Shown piece by piece: positions 25,663-35,800 of a stretch of 64,000 bases of DNA. The notes under the pieces were generated by a model. It made no database searches, was not told the DNA's origin, and was given only the letters and a program-made list of their open reading frames with translations. Within the stretch, counting starts at the first letter, position 1; every line of letters starts with the position of its first letter. The translations under genes were made by a program, and so were the position numbers. Source of the stretch: OLB16 sp964422415 (GTDB taxonomy: Bacteria > Hinthialibacterota > Hinthialibacteria > OLB16); contig CAYRBI010000012.1 in the NCBI GenBank assembly GCA_964422415.1, forward strand, positions 3,594 through 67,593. Direction: 5' to 3'.

Positions 25663-27143
25663 CCATGGAGGACCCGGGGCAACACGTGCAGATCCTGTTG
25701 GCGGATGATGAGGAGAATGTCCGTTATGCGATGAAGGAGACCCTTGCCCCGATGGGGTGTATCTGCACCGAGGCCACGAATGGCCGCGAGGCGGTGGATC
25801 TCTTCACCACGAACCGGTTTGACCTGGTGGTCCTCGATTACCGGATGCCTGAACTGGATGGTATTGAGGCGCTCCGTGAAATCAACCGCATCAATCCCGA
25901 TGTTCCGGTTCTCTTTGTGACCGCGTATGGCTCCAAGGAGTTATCCATGGAAGCGATCCGCGCGGGAGCCTATGACTACTTCACCAAGCCATTCGATGTA
26001 GAGGAGATGCGCGTGGTGGTCCGCCGTGCCCTTGAGAAACGGCTGCTGCGGAACCGCCTACAGATCCTGTCACGGCAAATGGATGCCACCCTCGGCTTTG
26101 ACCAGATCATCGGTTCAACCGCCGAGATGCGGGACATCTACCGGCTCATCCAGAAAATCGCCGGCCAAGATGTCACGGTCCTCATCCTGGGCGAATCTGG
26201 TACCGGGAAGGAGATGGTAGCCTCCGCGGTCCACCGTCACAGTAAACGCCGTAATGGACCCTTTGTCCCGATCAATTGCGCGGCGATACCCGCCACCTTG
26301 CTCGAGAGTGAACTTTTCGGCCATGAGCGCGGCGCCTTCACCGGCGCCCATACCCAGAAAATGGGCAAATTCGAACATGCTCATGGGGGGACCATCTTCC
26401 TGGATGAGATTGGCGACATGGATGCCATGCTCCAGGCCAAAATGCTGCGGATCCTGCAGGACCATCAGTTTCAGCGGGTGGGTGGTAACAGGGAGGTTCA
26501 GGCGGATGTGCGCATCATTGCCGCCACCAACAAGGATCTGACCGTCGAGGTCTCCAAAGGCAACTTCCGCGAGGACCTATTCTTCCGTTTGAATGTGATT
26601 CCCATCTTCCTGCCCCCCCTGAGGAACCGTACCGCCGATGTCCCCCTCCTGATCGATCACTTCGTTAAAAAAGCTAATACCCAGTATGGACGGACAATCA
26701 ATGGCATTTCGCGGGATGTGATGGACCGGTTGCTCTCCTATCACTGGCCGGGAAATGTCCGTGAACTCGAGAATGTCATCACTCGCTCGGTGATCCTTTC
26801 GCATGGGGAGATGATTACGGTCACTGACCTTCCAGTAGGATTTAATTCAGCGCCGGGAGAGACAGAAACAACTCCGCCGCCATCGCCCGCCAAACCGGTC
26901 ATTGATTTGTTCCCGGCCGACACCCACGGTACTGGAGTCTCCCCTGTCAATGGGCTGATGAAGCGGATCGAAGAGGGCAAACCGTTGCAAGATGCCCTGG
27001 AGGAGGAGATTGACCGGATTGAGAAAGAGGTTATCCGGGCGGCGCTCGAAAGAAATCGTTGGCGCCGTGGCCAGACCGCCACATTCCTGGGGGTCAGCCG
27101 CCGGAATCTGCTGCGCAAGATGCAGAAACTGGAGATTGAATAA
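25659..27143 (+). CDS. NtrC-family sigma-54-dependent response regulator
   Basis: 494 residues. The receiver domain has acidic pocket LADDEEN and phospho-acceptor Asp60 in VVLDYRMPELDG, with Lys in YFTKPFD. The AAA+ domain has Walker A GESGTGKEM, the sigma-54 contact GAFTGA, Walker B FLDEIGDMD and the arginine region FREDLFFRLNVIPIFLPPLR. After a Pro-rich linker (about 405-425), a Fis-type helix-turn-helix (WRRGQTATFLGVSRRNLLRKM) ends the protein. Phosphorylated by the adjacent kinase, it should activate sigma-54 promoters. The regulon cannot be told from this window. Confidence 0.95.
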   Translation: MTMEDPGQHVQILLADDEENVRYAMKETLAPMGCICTEATNGREAVDLFTTNRFDLVVLDYRMPELDGIEALREINRINPDVPVLFVTAYGSKELSMEAIRAGAYDYFTKPFDVEEMRVVVRRALEKRLLRNRLQILSRQMDATLGFDQIIGSTAEMRDIYRLIQKIAGQDVTVLILGESGTGKEMVASAVHRHSKRRNGPFVPINCAAIPATLLESELFGHERGAFTGAHTQKMGKFEHAHGGTIFLDEIGDMDAMLQAKMLRILQDHQFQRVGGNREVQADVRIIAATNKDLTVEVSKGNFREDLFFRLNVIPIFLPPLRNRTADVPLLIDHFVKKANTQYGRTINGISRDVMDRLLSYHWPGNVRELENVITRSVILSHGEMITVTDLPVGFNSAPGETETTPPPSPAKPVIDLFPADTHGTGVSPVNGLMKRIEEGKPLQDALEEEIDRIEKEVIRAALERNRWRRGQTATFLGVSRRNLLRKMQKLEIE

Positions 27144-27173
27144 TCCTCTTCACACCGGGCTCTGGAAATAAAA

Positions 27174-27203
27174 CTGGAGCCGCACCGGCTAGTGCGGCTC
27201 CAG
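27174..27203 (-). terminator. Rho-independent terminator of the minus-strand exported protein gene
   Basis: A perfect 12-bp stem (CTGGAGCCGCAC/GTGCGGCTCCAG) with a 6-nt loop lies 35 bp beyond the stop at 27239. On the minus strand it is followed by TTTTATTT. On the plus strand no T-run follows, although the stem could still affect the response-regulator transcript that ends at 27143. Confidence 0.8.
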
Positions 27204-27238
27204 GGTCGAGACAGAGGGTGGAAAGCAGTTCCTGTTGG

Positions 27239-28828
27239 TTAATAGAGATCCCAGCCACCGACTGATGAGGCGGTTTTGAATTGGAACATACGCGCGGCTG
27301 TCGAAACAGCTGGGGTTTTGGCGGCGCCGCAACAATTGTTACCTCCCACTGTGGTCACTCCATTATCCGTGATCCAGGTGATGCAAGCGACCGCTCCTGA
27401 GCAGGCCACTTTCAGGGTCGCATTAGTGGAGAAAATCCCGAGCGCGGTTTCGGTGTTGTCGGTAGTTGGATCAGGCAGGCTGCTCACATAAAAGCTGCCG
27501 GTATAGGGAGTTCCGTCGGGAGCGAAGATTCGTGCCACGGGTGCTCCTTGATTTCCCTCGGCCGGGCTAGCGCGCCAGCCAATGACGACATCGCCGGCAT
27601 CATTCGCGGAGATGGACATGTTGTCTGTTCTCGTGGATGCGGTCACCGGCGCGTCAGTGTCCGCGACAATCACACGAAGTGGCGTGGCTGTCCCCGCGGC
27701 TGGATCGACACTCCACTGCAACACCGCTGGGTGGAAAATGCCATCTCCATTATCATAGCGTGTGGCGATATAACAGAAATCTCCTCCCGCGGAAGCCTCT
27801 CGTTCACGGCCAGTAGTCTCAATCGTGCCCACTCCACCTGGCAAAAGCGCGCCTGTCCACACGGCGCTATATCCTTGCGACTCCGCGAACCGGGTGCCGT
27901 CATTCCGGTAGAAAGACACGGTTCCACTGGCCGCATCGGAACGGTGAAAAAACCACCCCTTAGGGCTCGCATCGGTACCCTGATGGTCTTGACCATTGAG
28001 CGCATTGCCGTCTCCATCCACTCCATGAGCGGGTTGGGTGTTGGCAACAAAAGTATCTCCCGCTGGATTGCTAATGGAGAACAGATTTATTTTTCCTCCC
28101 GGCAGTCCAAAGGCCCCGGCCGGGGTTCCACTGGAGCGGTCACAAAGGGCGTAGACAGTATTACCATTGGAAAGCACTGTGCCATTGCAAGAACGTGATG
28201 CGCTTCCACCGGTATCATAGTTGGGATCGTTCTCATGGGTAACTGACGGAATGTTCCTGCCATGCGTCCATTTCGAAACGGGAGTGCCGTTGCGGTCATA
28301 GCGTTGGTAAACGGAGTATTCGTTGTCTGTTAAGAAATAATTGAAATTGGATACGGTTACCCCCGCCGTAAGGGAGGCTTGAAGAACGGAGAGGTCTGTC
28401 AGAACTCCCGACACGACAAAATTTCCAGTGGTCTCATCTCCTGTTACCCCGGCGAATAAGCCAAACGACATCACGTTGGCGCAGGCAATGGAGCTGAGGA
28501 AATCAGTTCCTTCATCGGAAACAAACCCCCCCGAGCGCGGATGCGCGATACCATTTTGGTTGACAATTACCTTCGCGTAGGAGCAGGGACTTTCCTCATC
28601 AAAGCCAAACACGACAAACTCCTCGACACCGGAGACAGGGTCTTTTCCGATTCCAGCAGCTTGGTGGTTGTGCCAGGTGTTGTCGTTGATGACAATTTCT
28701 GGCCAAACATCAATGTTCGTGGTGAGTGGAGTGGCTCCCGCGGCAGTTGGGTTAGTGTTCTGAGCCAGCGCGATTTGAGGAAGTATGGCGGCAATTATCG
28801 CCAAATAAAGTGCGGTAGACCTCTTCAT
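27239..28828 (-). CDS. Large exported protein, function unknown
   Basis: 529 residues with an AGGAGG ribosome site and a clean signal peptide (TALYLAIIAAILPQIALA, cleaved before QNTNPT). The mature chain is rich in Gly, Asn, Thr and aromatic residues, with repeated beta-strand-like units (GDVVIGWRASPAEG, CSGAVACITWITDNG), suggesting a propeller or beta-solenoid. It has paired Cys, including GGNNCCGAA, and ends SVGGWDLY, similar to the SVPDWRLYD end of the pilin-like protein at 6855. Monocistronic with its own terminator. No family recognised. Confidence 0.8.
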   Translation of the reverse strand: MKRSTALYLAIIAAILPQIALAQNTNPTAAGATPLTTNIDVWPEIVINDNTWHNHQAAGIGKDPVSGVEEFVVFGFDEESPCSYAKVIVNQNGIAHPRSGGFVSDEGTDFLSSIACANVMSFGLFAGVTGDETTGNFVVSGVLTDLSVLQASLTAGVTVSNFNYFLTDNEYSVYQRYDRNGTPVSKWTHGRNIPSVTHENDPNYDTGGSASRSCNGTVLSNGNTVYALCDRSSGTPAGAFGLPGGKINLFSISNPAGDTFVANTQPAHGVDGDGNALNGQDHQGTDASPKGWFFHRSDAASGTVSFYRNDGTRFAESQGYSAVWTGALLPGGVGTIETTGREREASAGGDFCYIATRYDNGDGIFHPAVLQWSVDPAAGTATPLRVIVADTDAPVTASTRTDNMSISANDAGDVVIGWRASPAEGNQGAPVARIFAPDGTPYTGSFYVSSLPDPTTDNTETALGIFSTNATLKVACSGAVACITWITDNGVTTVGGNNCCGAAKTPAVSTAARMFQFKTASSVGGWDLY

Positions 28829-29030
28829 GGTTTCCTCCTCTTTCTTGGAAATGACGTAGCACTTCTTGAGTAACAGGCCTAACCATCAACGCCATCTATT
28901 CTATTTCATCACCCCCTTTTTTTAACAATTTCCTACACCAATTATGGCGATCACCATAAGAAAACCGGTACCCAGTAAACAAAACGCTAGATCCAGAAGG
29001 GATTACTGTCAATAATGAAAACCTGCATAT

Positions 29031-29052
29031 AGTCGTATAGTGCTATACGACT
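29031..29052. repeat. 10-bp inverted repeat, possible operator or terminator stem
   Basis: AGTCGTATAG and CTATACGACT are perfect inverted arms separated by TG. It lies 44 bp past the end of the helical-repeat gene (29096, minus strand) and about 200 bp upstream of the 27239-28828 gene, so either a weak terminator or a regulatory site is possible. Confidence 0.5.
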
Positions 29053-29095
29053 TCCTCTTTACTAGTTTGGGTGCAAGGTGGTGATGAGGTTTATT

Positions 29096-30718
29096 TTACC
29101 GTGCCAAATCCCGCTCACGGCGCGCCAGCACCGAGGGAAATTCCAATACGGGCGGGTATCCAATGCAGTGATCAAGAAATTCAATGGCTCCCTTGGAGTC
29201 TCCATCGAGCTGCGCGCGTAGCGCCAAGGCATAACTGATGTCATTCGTTTCCTGGGGTGAGTGCTGAACCATGAAGCCGTAGATTCTTTCCGGTGGCCAT
29301 CCCTCTCCCTCCAGGATCTCCCAAAGAACTCTCTCCGGTGTACCCATTTCTTTACGGCTGAAGGGGAAGAGAAACTCGCGTCCGGTTTCATCCAAGCCAC
29401 ACTCACGCGCCAGACGGTAACCGGCCAACCGGTAGGGATCGAGCTGGGATTGGTGTTCTTTGAGATGGTCTTCGTAGATTTTCAAAGCCTTGTTGGGAGG
29501 AAGGCACGCGAGCGCGGTATCCAGGTCAGCAACCAGATCCCAAACATTCTCCATGCGTGGAATCTGTTCCACCAGCTTCCTTGCTTCTTCTTTCTTTTTC
29601 TGTTCGAGCAAGACCTGTACCCGCCAATACAGCAGAGTGGGAGGTTTGAGGTTGATCCCACCCACCTGTCCCCAATCCACTCGTACAAGCTTCTCCATCG
29701 CGGCACTGACCTCTCCCACCCGTGCAGCTGCAGCCACAAGCCAGGGTACCAAGGTGAGAGGCTCATCCATACGCGGTAGAAGATTTTCCATCTCCCGCCA
29801 GGTGTTCTCTGGTGAGGCGTTGGAAAGCAGCTGTGAGGTGGCGTAAGTGGTTCTCAGGAAATCGTCTTCTTCATCCGTGCTGCCGCTGATCAATTTGGCC
29901 GTGAGTTCTTGGATGGATATGGTATCGCCCTCCCACAAGCAGCGTTGGAGCAAGAACTCCGAGGCGAGGTGGGCACTCGCTGGATCAAGTCCCGCTTCAA
30001 GGAGCAGTTCCCGCGCCTTTTCCAGGTCCGGTTCGATCCTCCCCAGTAGGCAACGATTGATACCACTGGGAGCCTTTTCCACAAGTTCTTGATAGTCCTT
30101 CTCAACCACACGCGGTGGGAGGAAGTTAAGCAGCAGGTTTTGGGCAAGAGTGGCTCCCTCGGTATTGAGAGGAGTGGCTGTAGCAAGTAATCGCGCGGTT
30201 TGAATGGCCTCCTCCCGCCGTCCCAGATTGGCCAGCGCACGGCTCTCCAAGGCTTGAGCATANNNNNNNNNNNNNNNNNNNNNNNNNNNNNNNNNNNNNN
30301 NNNNNNNNNNNNNNNNNNNNNNNNNNNNNNNNNNNNNNNNNNNNNNNNNNNNNNNNNNNNNNCCCACCCCTTGGATGGAGTAGATGACCTCGGATTCCTG
30401 TGTGGCTGGAAGAGTGATCTCCGCTGAATCGAGCCGGGCAGTTCCCGACGCCGGGAAGACCTCCAGGTGGTGGGTACCACGTGGAAGATCGATGCGGACA
30501 AACGCCCATGGCTGAACAGAGATCTGTTTATTCCGGCTGTACTTCACCACCACCGGGACAGCCAGAGGATTATGGCACCAGAGAGAAGTGTCGGGTGTCC
30601 ATTGGTTGACCAGGAAAAGCAGGAGGCCCACTATGGCTGCTCCCACCGCTATGCTGATTGTCTTGCGCCGTATCAACCCACTACCTCCCCATGATGAATG
30701 AGTGCGTGACTGCCTCAT
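29096..30718 (-). CDS. Membrane-anchored helical-repeat (TPR-like) protein, interrupted by an assembly gap
   Basis: About 540 residues including the gap; the start is taken at ATG 30718, a start seven codons earlier also exists. One membrane helix (IAVGAAIVGLLLFLVNQW) near the N-terminus is followed by a small beta domain (VVVKYSRNKQISVQPWAFV) that recalls PEGA-like segments. After the gap come helix pairs rich in Leu, Ala and Glu (SRALANLGRREEAIQTARLL, YWRVQVLLEQKKKEEARKLV, ALRAQLDGDSKGAIEFLDH), typical of TPR arrays. The 100 N at 30263-30362 hide unknown length. The frame agrees on both sides, but real continuity is unproven. Role unknown. Confidence 0.7.
   Translation of the reverse strand: MRQSRTHSSWGGSGLIRRKTISIAVGAAIVGLLLFLVNQWTPDTSLWCHNPLAVPVVVKYSRNKQISVQPWAFVRIDLPRGTHHLEVFPASGTARLDSAEITLPATQESEVIYSIQGVXXXXXXXXXXXXXXXXXXXXXXXXXXXXXXXXXXYAQALESRALANLGRREEAIQTARLLATATPLNTEGATLAQNLLLNFLPPRVVEKDYQELVEKAPSGINRCLLGRIEPDLEKARELLLEAGLDPASAHLASEFLLQRCLWEGDTISIQELTAKLISGSTDEEDDFLRTTYATSQLLSNASPENTWREMENLLPRMDEPLTLVPWLVAAAARVGEVSAAMEKLVRVDWGQVGGINLKPPTLLYWRVQVLLEQKKKEEARKLVEQIPRMENVWDLVADLDTALACLPPNKALKIYEDHLKEHQSQLDPYRLAGYRLARECGLDETGREFLFPFSRKEMGTPERVLWEILEGEGWPPERIYGFMVQHSPQETNDISYALALRAQLDGDSKGAIEFLDHCIGYPPVLEFPSVLARRERDLAR
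30263..30362. other. Assembly gap, 100 N
   Basis: Exactly 100 undetermined bases inside the helical-repeat protein gene; the round number means the true distance is unknown. Confidence 0.98.
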
Positions 30719-30727
30719 TGATGCGTC

Positions 30728-30772
30728 CTCCCCCCCCACCCTCCCCCCTGACAGGGGAGGGTGGGGGGGGAG
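30728..30772. repeat. Perfect 19-bp C/G-tract hairpin
   Basis: CTC, seven more C, ACCCTCCCC at 30728-30746 pairs perfectly with 30754-30772 across a 7-nt loop (CCTGACA). It lies between the divergent helical-repeat and trmB genes and shares the CCCTCCCCCCTGACAG core with the element at 10651-10885, so it is probably a short member of the same family. Confidence 0.75.
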
Positions 30773-30880
30773 TCGTTTCGCGATCTCTCTTGTGCATCAC
30801 CAATCTACCAGAGTCCGCTGGGGGTGAAAGGGGCTGACAGACGGCCCCGCGTGCCTCAAAATAAACACATCTTTCAAACC

Positions 30881-31510
30881 ATGACCGTAGCTCCACTTTC
30901 CTCCGGACTCCTCTTCGATCCTGATTTTCTTCCCAAGCCACTTGAGTGGTCCACACTCTTCCCGCAACCGGAACGCATCGAGGTTGAAGTGGGGGCTGGC
31001 AAAGGCAGATTCCTCCTGGACCGTGCCGCCACGCATCCCGATACGTGCTTTGTGGGACTGGAATTCGCGCGTTCTTACTATCGCACCATCCAGGAGCGTG
31101 CCTTACGGCGTGGTTTGACCAACGTCCGTCTGGCACGCGCCGAGGGGAGCCAGTTCTTCCATGAATCGGTCCCAGCTGCCTCCATTCATGCCTTTCATCT
31201 CCTGTATCCCGACCCCTGGCCCAAGAAGCGTCACCACCGGCGCCGTCTGATCCAGCATGAGTTCCTGGAGGACCTGCGCCGCGTGTTGGTGGCGGGGGGT
31301 GAACTCAATCTCGCCACCGATCATGAAGACTACTTCGAGTGGATGGTTCTCCACTTCGAGGTCTGGAAGGGCACCTTCGTGATGGAGGCGCGTACCCTCG
31401 ACTCTCCTGAAAGCTGTCAAGGATTTGTGGGACGGACCAACTATGAGATCAAGTTCCTCGCCGAGGGGCGTCCGATTTATTTGCTGACTGGACGGCGGAC
31501 TGGGTTTTAA
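30881..31510 (+). CDS. trmB: tRNA (guanine-N7-)-methyltransferase
   Basis: 209 residues from ATG 30881; earlier in-frame starts only add repeat-derived sequence. It makes m7G46 in tRNA using S-adenosylmethionine. The SAM loop is VEVGAGKGRFLLDRA (about 33-47). FVGLEFARSYYRTIQER gives the acidic ribose-binding region, YPDPWPKKRHHRRR (about 115-128) is the TrmB signature, and GRTNYEIKF is the conserved C-terminal T-x-Y-E motif. The Shine-Dalgarno is weak. It is a monocistronic housekeeping gene between two repeat blocks. Confidence 0.95.
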   Translation: MTVAPLSSGLLFDPDFLPKPLEWSTLFPQPERIEVEVGAGKGRFLLDRAATHPDTCFVGLEFARSYYRTIQERALRRGLTNVRLARAEGSQFFHESVPAASIHAFHLLYPDPWPKKRHHRRRLIQHEFLEDLRRVLVAGGELNLATDHEDYFEWMVLHFEVWKGTFVMEARTLDSPESCQGFVGRTNYEIKFLAEGRPIYLLTGRRTGF

Positions 31511-31521
31511 TCTCACCACCC

Positions 31522-31743
31522 TGGAGGGACGCATTCCATTGCGTCCTCCAAGGAGCGGTCAAGGACCCGACGGAGCNNNNNNNNNNNNNNNNNNNNNNNN
31601 NNNNNNNNNNNNNNNNNNNNNNNNNNNNNNNNNNNNNNNNNNNNNNNNNNNNNNNNNNNNNNNNNNNNNNNNNNNNTGGAGGGACGCATTCCATTGCGTC
31701 CTCCAAGGAGCGGTCAAGGACCCGACGGAGCGCGTCCCTCCAT
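31522..31743 (+). repeat. Tandem copies of the GGACGCATTCCATTGCGTCC repeat spanning an assembly gap
   Basis: The 55 bases at 31522-31576 are identical to 31677-31731, with 100 N between them. The second copy continues into GCGTCCCTCCATGAAG. Each unit has an inverted core (GGACGCA/TGCGTCC) and a second hairpin (GGACCCG...CGCGTCC). The opposite-orientation copy is at 2523-2613. The gap is probably a collapsed tandem array. Confidence 0.85.
31577..31676. other. Assembly gap, 100 N, inside the repeat
   Basis: 100 undetermined bases between two identical repeat copies; the break was most likely caused by the repeat itself. Confidence 0.98.
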
Positions 31744-31749
31744 GAAGCA

Positions 31750-31974
31750 ATGCGCCGTGTAGACAGACTCCCGCGATATGGAGAAACTCCCATCATCAGG
31801 ATAGGGAAGGGAGTGGTCTATCTGAAAGCAAGGAAATCCAAGCATCCGGTCCAGCGGATACGGCGGCCCATGCCTCCACCGACCCGGGTCAAACCTGACA
31901 AGCGCCGCGAGGAGGAGTTCAAACCGGCGCGCCAACATATCACTGAGTCTTTTGAGGAGGACAAAGAAAAGTGA
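31750..31974 (+). CDS. Small basic protein, possible, coupled to the DUF1080 gene
   Basis: 74 residues starting right at the edge of the repeat and ending in a GTGA overlap with the next gene. The chain is very basic (IRIGKGVVYLKARKSKHP, then RRPMPPPTRVKPDKRREEE) and ends acidic. No membrane segment and no family recognised. It may be a real small gene because the 4-nt overlap and direction fit, or an open frame by chance; the ribosome site is poor. Confidence 0.4.
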   Translation: MRRVDRLPRYGETPIIRIGKGVVYLKARKSKHPVQRIRRPMPPPTRVKPDKRREEEFKPARQHITESFEEDKEK

Positions 31975-32693
31975 AAACCACCTGGCTTGCTGTTTTTGCA
32001 ATCGTTGCGGTTGTCTGCGTGATGACCCTTTATGCCAATGCGGAGGAGGAGAAGGTCATTCACCTCATCAATGGGAAGGATCTCACCCCCTTTTACACCT
32101 ACATGACGAACTTCGGAGTCGACCAAGACCCGGATAAGGTGTTTACGGTTCAGGATGGCATGGTACGTATCTCGGGACAGCACATGGGGTATCTGGCCAC
32201 CCGTAAGACCTATTCAAACTACCGCCTCGTGGCCGAGTTCAAATGGGGGGAGAAGACCTGGGCCCCAAGAGAGTTCAATGCCCGCGATAGTGGTATCCTA
32301 TTGCATGGCATAGGTGAGGACAAAGTCTGGCCAACCTGCATCGAGTGCCAAATGATCGAGGGGGGCACCGGCGATGTTCTCGTGGTCGAGGGTGCGGGCC
32401 TTACAGTGAATGGTGAACGGAAGGAAAAGACCACCACCCGCTTCGACCGCCCTGGACGCAACCCCTGGAAAGATGAAATCGGGTTCCGTGGCCCGAATGA
32501 GATCGAAAAACCCCATGGTGAATGGAACACCATCGAGGTGCTCTGTGAGAAGGACCGGGTGCGTGTAACTGTAAATGGGATTGTTACCATTGATGGCACC
32601 CAGGCCTACCCGCGGGAGGGGAAGATCCTCATCCAGTCCGAGGGCGCCGAGGTCTTCTTCAAGCGGGTGGATGTGTATCCGTTGGGGGGGTAA
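31971..32693 (+). CDS. Exported DUF1080 (3-keto-disaccharide hydrolase) family protein
   Basis: 240 residues. GTG start with GAGGAGG 10 nt upstream. A signal peptide (WLAVFAIVAVVCVMTLYANA) precedes a single DUF1080 jelly-roll domain: LINGKDLTPFYTYM, YSNYRLVAEFKWGEK, FNARDSGILLHGIG, IECQMIEGGTGD, HGEWNTIEVLCEKDRVRVTVNG and ILIQSEGAEVFFKRVDVYPL. Known: members act on or bind oligosaccharides in the periplasm, some as 3-keto-glycoside hydrolases. No oxidoreductase partner is adjacent. Confidence 0.9.
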   Translation: MKTTWLAVFAIVAVVCVMTLYANAEEEKVIHLINGKDLTPFYTYMTNFGVDQDPDKVFTVQDGMVRISGQHMGYLATRKTYSNYRLVAEFKWGEKTWAPREFNARDSGILLHGIGEDKVWPTCIECQMIEGGTGDVLVVEGAGLTVNGERKEKTTTRFDRPGRNPWKDEIGFRGPNEIEKPHGEWNTIEVLCEKDRVRVTVNGIVTIDGTQAYPREGKILIQSEGAEVFFKRVDVYPLGG

Positions 32694-32805
32694 ATCATCC
32701 GTCTACTCCACCAGCCCATTGAAAAACTCCTAATTCTGTTGGCACCATGGATTGCAGCATTTAGACCTGAACTCCATCCTTTCCAAGGGAATGGGAACAC
32801 AGAAC

Positions 32806-35800
32806 CTACTCAGGCCAGAGCCAATCCTTCACCCAGGAGGAGGCCTCAGTCGGCGTGGGCGTGGGGTCTCCATCGGGTGTGACCGTGGGTGTGGGAGTTG
32901 GGGTGATCGCGGGAGTGGGAGTCGGAGTTAATGTGGGAGCCCCAGCTGCGAATGTGGTTCCTTGGAAAAGGCTGGTATAGTCTTTTCCATCTTTGCTGTC
33001 ATTAATTTCGAGGACCTGATAGTAATAAGTGGTATTTGGTGTCAAATTTGTGTCAATGGTGGATGTCACCGAGGGCAGAACACTTTTCACTGTAGTCATT
33101 TCCTCATACATATTCCTTGCACGGAGGATACAAAATCCGAACAAGGTCACATCTTCGGAAGGGGACCAGGAAATTTGCATTTCACTTTCACTGAGAGGGA
33201 TTGCTTCACCTCTGTTGGCGCCTGTTCCGGGACGTGTATCGATATTGAACTGGTGGAAGGTGTCATCGGGAATGACAAAACCATCAGCGGCTTTGGCCCC
33301 TGTTACACGTAAGGTGTTGAGACCATCGCCGGTTTTGATCCCCACCGCGAATGTACCACGCCAGGTGGTGGAACTCATCCAACCTTGCACAGCCACCACA
33401 TGATCCGTGTAGGGGGAAGTGAGCCCAAAGGTGACAGCGGGAGCGACTGTCAGGTCCATGGTCTCGCTGAAGACGAGGGTGAAAACCGCCAAGCCGACAT
33501 TGACCGCATTTTCGAGGTTGGGGGTGACATCCAGCAGGATGGCTGGGGCGGCTGCGGAGGGGGCATTGGGAACCAGACTGGTCGAAAAGTCATTGTAATC
33601 TGCCAACCAACCACTGGAGTACAGGTTGTCGAACTGGTCGTAGATCCGTCCGATGTTGAATGGGAATGGATGCGAAGCCATCTGGGTGCTAGTGACTCTC
33701 CCCCAATGGTTTCTCTGGAGGTTTTTATATGCCCCAGTTGTATTATCATAGGAATCATCATAATAATCGTATATATCATTGTCAAATAGATTAGATTCAT
33801 TCACACTAAAGTTTGTATTAATATTTTTTATGCCAACTCCTTGGTTGCCCCTAATTGTACATAATTCAACATTTTCGGAAGGAGAGTCTATACCAATGCC
33901 TCTGTTTCCAAGAATGAGTGAATCCTTTACGGATGTTGGATTTCGTAATCCACGACCTAAATTCCAAATAATTGAAGAAGAAATGATCTTGCCTTTTGTC
34001 ACTCCATCTCCAGAATTGCCAGAGATATAGCTTTCAGAAACAACTCCATCACAGGTTATGCTAAAACCATTTTCGGCCAATATTGAACCCACAACACCAC
34101 TGGCCTGTGTCGCTTCTGTACCTGAATTGTATCGTATATCACACCTTACGAGAGATCCATTTCCACTAACTCCAGGACCTTCGTTGCTAGAAATAAGGGT
34201 ATCATTTACATTACCGACCACACCACCTCCATGATTTGATATTACAATGGAAGAATTTACTGTTCCTATAATACCTGCCCCATCATTTTGAATTGAAGCT
34301 GACCTAATTGCATTACCCTCGATTCCAATACCACGATTATTTGTAGCAGTTGAATTTTGCACGTAGTCTGAACAAATAAATCCAGCACCGTCGTTGTTTT
34401 CTGCAATACTATCAAAAGCCGAAATTCCATTTATTCCATTTCCGAGATTATTTTTTGAAATACATTTCGAGAATGATTTTCCTAAGAAACCAGCTCCTCC
34501 ATTGGATATTGCACAACAATTGGTAAAGGTACTAGACTTTGAGAAGAATCCTCCATTAAGATTATCTACTGAAGAGCAATTTTGGATTACTGATGAATTA
34601 ATTGAGCTGTAGAGTCCGCAATCTGTATTGTGATTAAAACTACAATGATCAAATAATGTGGTACCTGCTTCATCGATAACTCCAGCACCATTTTCGAAAG
34701 TACAATATGAAAATGATGATTTCACACTAGACAACTTAATTAATATATTACCATAGTATGTTGCATTCAATTGTGTGGCTGAGTTATATTCATCAATTCC
34801 GATATCGCAAATATCACCTGAACGCATGTCTCCATCAATATCGCTGAGGGGAACATTTGCATTGAGAGATGGACCAATACCCTGTCTGCACAACGGAGAA
34901 GTCATCCGAATATGGAAGTTGTTTACCTGCCAGTACACAGGAAGATTATTCCTTAACTCAATAGTCGCTACTCCCTCAATAGTGATTGTATCGGTAGTAT
35001 TAGAAATGATATAATAGTATTTTGAGTCAATATCAATAAAATGGTCAACAAGTGAACCAGGAATTAATGTTGGCGAGGATGATAAAATGGTTGATTGAGT
35101 ATGAGTGGAATCATTTACAATAGAAATTACTTGTCCAAAAGCAACTGCATTAATAAAACCTGGATCCATATCCAAATTTTCTTCGCCAGTCCATCCACCT
35201 TGAATATCACTATAACTGACTGTAGGAATTCCATCAATTTGATTTCTTTCACTATCCGCATAGTTTTCCCAGATTATAGTATTAATAATTTCTGTAGAAG
35301 TTGGAAAGGATGATTGGATTCCACCACCGGAACCATTCGTAACTGTATTATGATAAACTGTATTGTGATAAATCACATTACTGCATATCATACAATTTGC
35401 GTTTTGACAATGAATTCCACCACCATAAGATGCTGTATTACCAACTAATAGATTATTGTAAATAGTAGATTTACCTTCCGTATATATCCCACCGCCATTT
35501 ACTGAATAATTGTTAAAGATAATATTGTTTTGGACATCAGCATCTCCGAGCGTAAAGATTCCTCCACCTCTCCAACTTGCAGTGTTATTAAAAATCAGAT
35601 TGTTCCTAATAGTTGTTTTGCCATCGGGAGTAAAACACGTTCCATGGGCATAAATTGCTCCACCATAGTATTCAGTGGCGTTATTTCCATAAAAAATGTT
35701 GTTTGAGATTTCAGCTAGAGGAGCTGCTATTCCACCTCCATGTCGAAATTTTCCATTAATAATAGTAAATCCATCAACTCGGGCATGATCATATGAAGAA

